Translations under genes and position numbers: made by a program
Shown here: one piece after another, positions 6,818-15,500 of the stretch
Position numbering within the stretch: the first letter of the stretch is position 1
How the letters are laid out: each line of letters opens with the position of its first letter
Assembly (NCBI GenBank): GCA_021323165.1
Contig: JAJTCJ010000038.1
Coordinates: 1 to 32,331 of the forward strand
Source: Bacteroidota bacterium
GTDB lineage: Bacteria; Bacteroidota; Bacteroidia; 2-12-FULL-35-15
DNA: 32,331 nt
Direction of reading: 5' to 3'
The notes under the pieces: generated by a model
Told to the model about the DNA's origin: nothing
Databases searched by the model: none
What the model saw: the letters and a program-made list of their open reading frames with translations, nothing else

Positions 6818-9800
6818 TTATGATCTGTTTATGACAGGAAGTGAAACATAAAAAGTTGTACCCTTATCGTTCTTAGTTTCAAACCAGATACGGCCATCGA
6901 TGGTTTCAACAATATTTTTAACCATTGCAAGACCAAGGCCCATACCTCCGGTTTTCGTGGTGAAATTTGGCGCAAAGATCTTATCAAGAACATTATCCGG
7001 AATTCCGGTCCCATTATCTGAAATACTGAAAAGATAATATTGACCCTCTCTGGTTAAGGTTATTCTGACTTCGCCTTTTCTCCCTTCAGGAATGGCTTGT
7101 ACGGCATTCTTAACCAGGTTATTGAAGACTCTGATGAGTTGTTCTTTGTCGGCCATTACCAAAGGAGTTTCTGCTGTCTGATCATCGAAAAACACAGCAG
7201 CCTGTTCCGCGTTTTTATAAAGATCCACAGTATTTAAAATTGCCTGATTCAGATCAACCGGCTCAAGGTTGGCTTTTGGCATTTTGGCAAAATTCGAGAA
7301 TTCGGTTGCAATTGTTGAAAGAGTGTCTATTTGTTCAATGATAGTTTTTGTGAGACGTTCGATCTTTACATCCATGTCGGGAGCATTGTCTTTATAGGTT
7401 CGCTGAAGATGCTGAACACTTAATTTCATTGGCGTAAGAGGATTCTTGATTTCATGGGCAACCTGTTTTGCCATTTCTCTCCAGGCGCTTTCTCGCTCTG
7501 AGCGTGCAAGTAATTCTGCACTTTTGGAGAGCTCGGAGATCATCCGGTTGTATTCACTTACAAGGTTCCCGATCTCATCGTTCTCCGTCCATTCAATGGG
7601 TTCATTTGCTTTTCCTAGTCGAATATTACTAAGCTTGTCCTGAATTAATTTCAGAGGTTTGGTCACATAATTCGAAATGAAAATGGCAGTGATAATAGAT
7701 AAAGCAAACAGAAGCACATAAATATTTATAAGCGCCACGAGGAACCCGGATATTTCTTTTTCAAGCTCGCTTTGCTTGGCAAAATAAGGCAGGTTAAGAT
7801 ACGCAAGAAGTTTTCCATCTTTATTTTTAAACGGAATGTATGCAGATAAATATTCGAGCTTTCCGATTCGTTCATCATGAATGTATTCTGTTTTTCCAAG
7901 AACAGCCATTTGTAAAAAAGCTTCAGGGTTCATTTTTTTTGATGTGAGACCTTCATCAAAAACTTTTGAACTGGATGATGAATAAAGGTTTCCCTGAGTA
8001 TCGTAAAAATTTATATCTGTAAAAAAAACAGATGAGGATTTCTTTAAAACGAAAGAAATGTATTCTGATAAATTTGCAGTCAACTTTTTTTCCTGAACGA
8101 TCTTGTCTTCAATGTCAATCAAAACAGAATGGATCTTTTCACTGATATTTTCCTTGTTTTTGGTTTCAAATTGCTGTTTAATATAATAGATAGTCCCACC
8201 ACCAAACAAAGCCAGAGAGGAAAGCACAATCAGAACAAGCAGTAGCTGTATCCGGTATTTAAAGCTGAAATTTTCAATGAGCCTTCCAAGTGAGATCTGT
8301 CTGAAAAGAAGAATTGAAAGCAGGAGCAAACTGAAAAAGGAAAACAAATAAGAGAAGGTTGTAACCTGGCCAACAAATCCATCGTTGCGTTTGCTTAAAA
8401 CAACAAGCGTGTTTTTGTCTGAACGATAAAGCAGGTGATTGAAACCATCAGAATTAATAAATACAAATGGAGCATTGTGTCCCGAAAAATTGCTAGTACC
8501 TAAGCTGTAAGGATATTTTCCGTATTGATTAACAAGCTGATTGTTCTTGTATTTTGCATAGGAATAGTTAGTCAGCTCATGAGACAAACCGATGTTTCTG
8601 TCCAATAAAAGTTCGGGAAAACCGATCTCATCGGAAATAAATTTTGAATCAAGTTCAATGTAAAGCACCCCATATTTAGCGTGAGTTGTAATTTCACGGA
8701 AGAGCGGAATTTTTGCGATATAACTGATCTTTCCCGAAGTATTATTAAGAAAATAAAAGTGATCATGGCTGGTCGGACTTGAACCGTTTTGAATGAGCTC
8801 ATCAAAATAAAGCATGTTGTCTGTTGCGACATTTTGAGAAAGAATAACCGGAACGCACATACTGTCGAACAAAGCCATCCTGACATCGTATTTTTCCCAG
8901 AAGCCGCTGAAATATTGTTCCTTGATCCGTTTTTCGAACTCTGCAGGAAGAATGTTTGTACCAATCACATATGATATAAGGACGGTATCAGCAACCATTT
9001 TTTTCTCTACATCCTGAAAAAGCAGTTCCGCAACGGGATCATTCTCTGCTGCAAGTCTTTCTGCATATATCTTTCTGCTTTCCCTCTCCTTGATATCAGT
9101 ATGCTGAACAAGAACATGAACAGCGTAAAGCGAAAAAAGAAAGACCAGGAACACAATCCCTGAAAAAGGGTAGACAGGTTGGTTAAGTTTTATCAAAACA
9201 ATAGCAAGCACTAATAAGAATGGCCAGAAAACGACAATAAGATCAAGGGTTCCAAAGAACCATGAAATGATGAGGTGAAGTGATGAAGCAAAAAGGAAGA
9301 TCAATACGTATTGTTTGGTGCTTAATTGCAGAAGCTTAAGAATGGCTAGCATCCTGTCGGCAAAAAGGAAATAAACAAAGAGCAGTAATCCAAAAACGAT
9401 AATGCCGACATAGCTGTACTGATTTAAACTGAACAGATTATTTATCCCGAAAGGGATATTCGAATTTTGAATAATACCGGAAAAGAGCTTTGTTATTAGC
9501 CAGGAAAACCAGAAATAGCTTAAAAAAATAATTAAGGATAAAAAAGGCCGGTATTTATTTGAGACTTTTGAAATTGGTGTGTTGAAGTCAAATTCTGTGA
9601 AGACAAAAAAGGTGATATAAAAGAGCAGTACTATATTGATCAAAAGATCACCAAGTGATGTAAGCCAGACTGAACCAGCATCTGCATAGATCTTAGGATT
9701 AAAAAGATCGAAGGAATAAAAGCTTTCAGGAAAAGAAAATTTAATTGTCAAATACCTTAGTGCAATTAAGATCAGTACAAAAAAGAGAACTGCGTAATTA

Positions 9801-10525
9801 ATATTGATTTTTTCTTTTAATGAAAGGAACCTGTTTCTGAGAAAGAGAACAACAAGGAAGAAGGCGATCAGGTTTAAAAAAACAGCGACATAGGAGCCGA
9901 ATGAAATTGTATTGTTAGCAGGATTGAATTCAAGAGAAAAGAGGTATTCGTTATTTATATTCTTTATTCCATTGCTTGCATTCGGATTATCTGTGATAAG
10001 CCTGGTTTCGGCCGGAACAGAAAAATCTTTTTGAAATTCATTCACAAGATATTTATTCTGATATGGATATTCGTTTTTAATCAGAATTAGCCCGACAACA
10101 GTCCTTGTAGTGGTTGCGTTTGTGTGCGGGTGTACAACTTCGAACCATCCATTGCGAAGCTTTGCAGTTCTTGAATCGAGGCACACCTCTTTCACCCAGT
10201 TCTCAACAGCAATGGAGTTATCGCTCCAGAACTTCAATGTATCGTTTTCATAAATGAGTAATGCAAGTCCTTCGTTCTGCATTAGCTCATTATAATAAGA
10301 AGGCTTTAACGCGAATAGTTGCTGATAATTTTGTTTCTCCGCGCGGGAAGCAAGCAGAAGCATTTCTTTGTTAAGGCGCTCTTCCTTTTCGTGAAGTACG
10401 GCTTCAAAGTCTTTTAATGCAGGCGATTCTCCGTCAGATAAGGGATGATGTAAAAAGTGTGCAGCGACAAAAAAAAGTGCCGCCAAAACAAGAAGGATAA
10501 ATTTATTTTTAATCAGAAAACTCAA
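6818..10525 (-). CDS. large NtrY-like membrane sensor histidine kinase
   Basis: Inner-membrane two-component sensor of 1235 aa. Layout: TM helix (~5-23), first extracytoplasmic region, a block of about eight TM helices (~208-470), a second large extracytoplasmic region (~480-740), further TM helices with a third sensor loop (~800-930), HAMP (~950-1005), HisKA with QVAHEIKNPLTPMKL (phospho-acceptor His1024), then HATPase_c with N-box NNLVKNAVQAI, DNGTGIP (G1) and GMGLGLAMVKNI (G2). The HEIKNPLTP box and HAMP spacing are typical of NtrY-class kinases, but the N-terminal part is far larger than usual. The start is TTG: a stop lies three codons upstream and no early ATG exists. No response regulator gene is adjacent, so the partner is unknown. 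Confidence 0.87.
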   Translation of the reverse strand: MSFLIKNKFILLVLAALFFVAAHFLHHPLSDGESPALKDFEAVLHEKEERLNKEMLLLASRAEKQNYQQLFALKPSYYNELMQNEGLALLIYENDTLKFWSDNSIAVENWVKEVCLDSRTAKLRNGWFEVVHPHTNATTTRTVVGLILIKNEYPYQNKYLVNEFQKDFSVPAETRLITDNPNASNGIKNINNEYLFSLEFNPANNTISFGSYVAVFLNLIAFFLVVLFLRNRFLSLKEKININYAVLFFVLILIALRYLTIKFSFPESFYSFDLFNPKIYADAGSVWLTSLGDLLINIVLLFYITFFVFTEFDFNTPISKVSNKYRPFLSLIIFLSYFWFSWLITKLFSGIIQNSNIPFGINNLFSLNQYSYVGIIVFGLLLFVYFLFADRMLAILKLLQLSTKQYVLIFLFASSLHLIISWFFGTLDLIVVFWPFLLVLAIVLIKLNQPVYPFSGIVFLVFLFSLYAVHVLVQHTDIKERESRKIYAERLAAENDPVAELLFQDVEKKMVADTVLISYVIGTNILPAEFEKRIKEQYFSGFWEKYDVRMALFDSMCVPVILSQNVATDNMLYFDELIQNGSSPTSHDHFYFLNNTSGKISYIAKIPLFREITTHAKYGVLYIELDSKFISDEIGFPELLLDRNIGLSHELTNYSYAKYKNNQLVNQYGKYPYSLGTSNFSGHNAPFVFINSDGFNHLLYRSDKNTLVVLSKRNDGFVGQVTTFSYLFSFFSLLLLSILLFRQISLGRLIENFSFKYRIQLLLVLIVLSSLALFGGGTIYYIKQQFETKNKENISEKIHSVLIDIEDKIVQEKKLTANLSEYISFVLKKSSSVFFTDINFYDTQGNLYSSSSSKVFDEGLTSKKMNPEAFLQMAVLGKTEYIHDERIGKLEYLSAYIPFKNKDGKLLAYLNLPYFAKQSELEKEISGFLVALINIYVLLFALSIITAIFISNYVTKPLKLIQDKLSNIRLGKANEPIEWTENDEIGNLVSEYNRMISELSKSAELLARSERESAWREMAKQVAHEIKNPLTPMKLSVQHLQRTYKDNAPDMDVKIERLTKTIIEQIDTLSTIATEFSNFAKMPKANLEPVDLNQAILNTVDLYKNAEQAAVFFDDQTAETPLVMADKEQLIRVFNNLVKNAVQAIPEGRKGEVRITLTREGQYYLFSISDNGTGIPDNVLDKIFAPNFTTKTGGMGLGLAMVKNIVETIDGRIWFETKNDKGTTFYVSLPVINRS

Positions 10526-10534
10526 GTAAGTTTA

Positions 10535-10542
10535 TATATTTG
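10535..10542 (+). promoter_or_regulatory. possible -7 promoter element in divergent region
   Basis: TATATTTG matches the Bacteroidota -7 consensus TAnnTTTG in the 111-bp gap between the divergent NtrY-like kinase and the TMTC-like gene. I see no good TTG at the expected -33 distance, and it would give a ~90-nt leader, so support is weak. Confidence 0.28.
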
Positions 10543-10636
10543 AACGATAAAAATAAGGTTTCTAAAATTAGTAAAAGGAAAAACAGTCAGGCAAAATAAA
10601 AAGCGCCTAAAAGCCTCATAAACCGTACCAAATCAA

Positions 10637-12262
10637 ATGGTAAAACATCAGCATAAAAAAGCAAAGACAAGTCAACCAGAATTAAGGGACAGATCCTTTT
10701 CGTTTGACAGCTTTAATTTCAGAGCGCTGATATTGATAATCGTTGGTTTTTTAATTTACTCTAATTCCTTCTTTAATGAATATGCTTTAGATGACGGAAT
10801 CGTAATTGAGAAGAACGACTATGTTCAGCAAGGCTTTCGTGGTATTCCTAAAATATTAAGTACAGACGCATACGAAAGCTATTATCGCCAGATGAACGCT
10901 AAACAGCAATTGTCGGGCGGACGATACCGCCCTCTTTCAATTGTAACGTTTGCAATGGAACAGCAGTTGCGTGGAAGCAAAGAAAAGGCTGATCCCAAAA
11001 CAGAACTTTCTACTTTAAGACATATTGTAAATGTGATCTTTTATATATTGTCAATTGTAGCGCTGTTTTATTTTCTGTTGTTTTATGTTTTTAAAAAGCA
11101 GCCGGATGTAGCCTTTTTGGCAGCGTTTATTTTTCTGATACACCCTTTGCATACAGAGGTGGTAGCCAATGTGAAGAGTCGGGATGAGATCCTTTCTTTC
11201 CTCTTTATAATTCTTACGTTCATTTCCGTTTTTCGCTATCGGGAAAACAAAAAGACTTCAACTCTTCTGTTAGGGTTATTCTTTTATTTCCTCGCTTTAT
11301 TATCAAAAGAATACGCGATCACATTGGTTGTGCTGATCCCGATGATCCTTTATATTTTAAAAGAAGACACGTTTGTTAAAAGTATTATTTCATCCATTCC
11401 GTTTTTTATTGTTGCCTTCATCTATATAGCGATACGCTTTAAGATCGTTGGAAAAGGAGCAACTGCAGAGAATACAGATGTACTTAATAATCCTTATATG
11501 TTTGCAACCGGTCCGGAAAAATGGGCGACAAAAATAGAAGTGTTGAATCATTATTTACGGCTTTTGTTCTTTCCGCATCCGCTTTCCAGCGACTATTCTT
11601 TTAGTACAATACCTTATACCAACTTCAGTAATCCAATGGTATATGTTTCTATTATCATTCATGTTTGTATGGTTGGAGCAACAATAGTTTTGTTTTTCAA
11701 AAGAAATATAATTGCTTTTGCGCTTGCATTTTATCTTCTTCATCTCGCCCTTGTTTGTAATCTTTTCTTTGATGTGGGAGCAACTATGGGTGAACGACTT
11801 GTTTATCATTCATCTTTTGGTTTTGTGATCTGTATCGCGCTTGGGATAAACTGGATCATTAATAAAACCAGTATAGAAACAAGAAAGCCTGTACTTATTG
11901 GTATAGCAATGTTATTGCTTATTCCTGCCGGATATGCGGTTATTAAAAGAAATGCTGAGTGGAAAAATGACAATACACTTTTTATAACGGATGCAGAAAC
12001 AGTTCCAAACAGTGCACTGGTAAACGGCAATGCAGGAAAGGCATATGTTGATCTGAGCGAGCTGCCGGAAAACAAAGCCCGGGAACATGAACTCTTAACA
12101 AAAGCAATTGAACACCTGAACAGGGCAATTACAGTACACACTCAGTATGTTAATGGTTACCTGAATCTCGGTGTTTGCTATTTTAAGCTGAAGGATTATG
12201 ATAAAGCAAAAGTTTATTGGGACAAAGCAAAAGAGATCTTTCCTAATAATTCCCTTTGTTAG
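10637..12262 (+). CDS. TMTC-like GT-C membrane protein with TPRs, 3' end frameshifted
   Basis: Polytopic membrane protein resembling the TMTC / protein O-mannosyltransferase (GT-C) type. After a short basic N-terminus comes a first TM helix (LILIIVGFLIY) and an acidic pair Asp52-Asp53 in YALDDGIVI at the expected extracytoplasmic loop. The family hallmark IHPLHTEVVANVKSRDEIL follows, then about nine more TM helices and TPRs from ~residue 450 (HLNRAITVHTQYVNGYLNLG). GT-C enzymes transfer sugar from a lipid carrier; acceptor and sugar here are unknown. The frame ends abruptly after IFPNNSLC inside the TPR region, and a further TPR continues in another frame at 12256-12504, so the gene was originally longer. 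The ATG start is unambiguous. Confidence 0.78.
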   Translation: MVKHQHKKAKTSQPELRDRSFSFDSFNFRALILIIVGFLIYSNSFFNEYALDDGIVIEKNDYVQQGFRGIPKILSTDAYESYYRQMNAKQQLSGGRYRPLSIVTFAMEQQLRGSKEKADPKTELSTLRHIVNVIFYILSIVALFYFLLFYVFKKQPDVAFLAAFIFLIHPLHTEVVANVKSRDEILSFLFIILTFISVFRYRENKKTSTLLLGLFFYFLALLSKEYAITLVVLIPMILYILKEDTFVKSIISSIPFFIVAFIYIAIRFKIVGKGATAENTDVLNNPYMFATGPEKWATKIEVLNHYLRLLFFPHPLSSDYSFSTIPYTNFSNPMVYVSIIIHVCMVGATIVLFFKRNIIAFALAFYLLHLALVCNLFFDVGATMGERLVYHSSFGFVICIALGINWIINKTSIETRKPVLIGIAMLLLIPAGYAVIKRNAEWKNDNTLFITDAETVPNSALVNGNAGKAYVDLSELPENKAREHELLTKAIEHLNRAITVHTQYVNGYLNLGVCYFKLKDYDKAKVYWDKAKEIFPNNSLC

Positions 12263-12504
12263 GTACAGCATACATGAATGAAGCTTTACGTGTTGGAGGA
12301 AAAGATCCTGCAATGGCAATACAGTATCTGGAAAAAGCAGTTGCCTCTGATCCAGCTAATCCTGAGCTCTGGTACAACCTTGGAGGCGCCAGCTATACTG
12401 TCCAGGATTACAAACGTGCCCGTGAAGCGTGGAACCAAACTCTTCTGCTTAAACCAGACCATGCACAAGCAAGGCAGGGATTAAGCGCCATCGAAGGTAA
12501 ATAA
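12256..12504 (+). pseudogene. displaced C-terminal TPR fragment of the TMTC-like gene
   Basis: 82 codons in a different frame from the preceding gene, reading LGTAYMNEALRVGGKDP then one clear TPR pair (AIQYLEKAVASDPANPELW, ARQGLSAIEGK at the end). It has no signal or natural start of its own (the first candidate is TTG, overlapping the end of the upstream gene by 7 bp). It continues the TPR helix pattern broken at IFPNN upstream. The best reading is one original gene of about 620-640 aa interrupted by a frame-changing indel near 12250, with perhaps a few codons lost. Confidence 0.7.
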
Positions 12505-12507
12505 GCC

Positions 12508-12538
12508 TTGAATTTCAGAATAAAAAGAAGTATTTTTG
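12508..12538 (+). promoter_or_regulatory. Bacteroidota-type promoter for first type B cargo gene
   Basis: TTG at 12508-12510, a 20-nt spacer, then TATTTTTG at 12531-12538: a full match to the -33 TTG / -7 TAnnTTTG pattern of Bacteroidota sigma factors. The predicted start of transcription (~12545) leaves about 24 nt before the ATG at 12569. Confidence 0.6.
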
Positions 12539-12568
12539 GTAATAAGGCCATTATGGCTGATATTCAAA

Positions 12569-15500
12569 ATGAGGCATCAGGGAAAAAAAATATTTCTTCT
12601 CTTATCAATCTTGTGTGCAATTGTAATTACTGCACAAGGTCTTGACGTGAAACACCCTGAGCCACAGAATAAAGTGAAGTTCACAAAGAATAATTCGCAA
12701 TGGGCTGATAATATTCTCTATTGCGCTCAGCTTGATGGCGGAGTTTTATTTCTTGAACGAAACAGTTTCACATATAATTTTTATGACGCAGAGGTTTTAA
12801 GAAAAAACCATGTTAATAAGCAAGGTAACGCAGCTTCTAATGACAAGATCCGAAGCCATGCATTCAGAGTCAGCTTTTTAAACTCTCTGGATAACACGGA
12901 AACCAGTGCGAAGGACAAAACTCCGGACTACAGCAATTTTTTTCTTGGAAAGGACAGAACGCGCTGGGCTGGTAACGTCCCCAACTACAGGGAAGTGAAC
13001 TACAAAAATATTTATCGCGGTATCGACATACAGATCCTTGGTAGAGAGAATAGCATGAAGTATAATTTTATTGTTGCGCCCCATGCAGATCCGGGATCTA
13101 TCCGCTTATTTTATGAAGGCCTGGAAGAGATAACTCTTTCAAGTGGATCATTAAGAATGAGAACAAGTTTCAACACAATGGTGGAGGAGAAACCGATTGC
13201 TTACCAGATCATCAAGGGAAAACAAGTGAATGTGCCCTGCAAATTTATTCTTGAGAACAACACCGTTAGCTTTAGTTTTCCAAGAGGATACAAAAAGGAT
13301 TACGAACTTGTTATTGATCCTATATTGGTTTTTGCCTGTAGCTCTGGATCGACCGCAGATAATTTCGGAATGACAGCAACCTATGATGATAACGGTAATT
13401 TATATGCCGGAGGTACAGTTTATGATGTAGGCTATCCTGTTACATTAGGTGCATATGATCCAACCTGGAATGGAACGCCTTCAAACGGTCGCACCGATAT
13501 CGTGATAACCAAGTATGATTCAACGGGAACATTTCTCCAATATTCAACTTATTTAGGAGGAGCAGACGGGACAGAAATTGTTAGCAGTTTGATTGTGAAC
13601 TCTCAGAAAGAAGTTATGTTATATGGTGCAACAGGCTCAAGCGATTTTCCTGTTACAACAGGAGCTTTTGACACAGTATTCAGCGGAGGAAGTTCTCTTT
13701 TCTTTCCGGCAAATGGAACAGAATACCTAAACGGCACAGATCTCTACTTGGCAAAATTAAGCAACAATGGCAGCGTATTACTGGCATCCACATATGTAGG
13801 TGGCTCTCAGAATGATGGTGCAAATAACAGTTCAACACTCGTTTATAATTACGGGGACTATTACCGGGGGGAAATACAGGTTGATAACGCGGGAAATTTT
13901 TATGTTGCAAGCAGCACGTATTCGACCGATTTTCCTACTACTCCAGGAAGCGTTCAATTGATAAATGGCGGAGGGATGGATGGTGTGTTGTTTAAAATGG
14001 ATCCCCTACTTACAACAATGATGTGGAGTACTTATCTTGGTGGGAACCAGGATGATGGTTGTTATGCGCTTGCGCTCGACAATCTTAATAATGTTTACAC
14101 CACAGGAGGAACAAGCAGTGTAAATTTCCCTTCAACCCCGGGAGTGATTTCGCAAACTTACAAAGGCGGTATTACAGATGGCTTTATAACGAAAATAAAT
14201 AATAGTGGAACAGTAATATTAAATTCCACATTCATGGGAACCGCAAGCTATGATCAGAACTTTTTGATTCAGCTTGATAATCAATTCAATGTTTATGTAA
14301 TTGGTCAGTCGCTTGGTTCAATTCCGGTGTCGGCCGGTGTTTATTCTAATCCCAATAGCAAACAATTCCTTTGGAAACTTAATAACACGTTGAACACAAC
14401 AATCTTTAGTACAGTTTTCGGTAACGGGAATGGCCAGGTGAATATTTCTCCTGCAGCATTTCTTGTAGACATTTGTGGAAACATTTATGTCTGTGGATGG
14501 GGAGGCCACATTCTTTTAAGTACCCCCACTTACGGAATGCCTCTCACTTCAAATGCCTATCAGACATCTAATCCGGAAGGATATAATTTTTATCTGATGG
14601 TACTTGCTCCGAATGCCTCTTCTTTACTATATGCAACTTACTTTGGCGGAGGGGTTAGTCAAGAACATGTAGATGGAGGGACAAGCCGTTTCGATAAAAA
14701 AGGTGTTGTTTACCAGGCTGTTTGTGCGGGTTGCGGTGGTATTGATGATTTTCCGGTAACGTCCGGTTCCTGGCCTTATTCTTCTTCTTACTATCAGCCA
14801 TACGATCCCTCAAACCCTTCTTCTTCACAGGGTGTTAACATGAGCTGGAATTGTAACATGGGAACATTTAAATTTGATTTTCAGACAGCAGGAGTAAGTG
14901 CAGACGCAGTAATATTTCCTAACGATACTATTTGTGCAGGAGACTCCGTACACTTTAATAATGCAAGTGCCAATGCCTTGAATTATTTATGGGACTTCGG
15001 TGATGGCAGTCCTGTCAGCACAGTTGCTTCTCCAATTCATCAATACACGGCAGCGGGAATATACAACATTACCTTAATAGCAGTGGATTCAACAGGCTGT
15101 TTGTTTTCCGACACATCTAATCTTACTGTTGTTGTTGCTCCCATCCCGACAGTTGATGTAGGAAACGATACAGTAGTTTGCAGTGATCCGGCTTTAACAC
15201 TAAATGCAGGAACTTCTGGAAACATTTATAACTGGTCCACAGGAGAAACAACACAAACAATAGTTGCAGATAGTGCAGAATCTTATTGGGTTACAATTAG
15301 CAATGGAACATGCAATGCATCCGATTCTATTTTGATCCAACAGATTATCCTGGAACCGGATCTGGGCCCGGATACTTCTCTCTGTGTAGGAGAAACAATA
15401 ACATTAAATGCTTTTGAAGCAGGAGCCACTTATTTATGGAGCACGGGAGCGACAGGTTCTTCAATTACAATATCAACAACCGGAACATATTGGGTTCAGG

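Noticed and set aside
12536..12568. TTG at 12536 as the start of the first cargo protein
   Set aside because: It overlaps the -7 promoter element and would add 11 residues ahead of an already complete signal peptide starting at ATG 12569.
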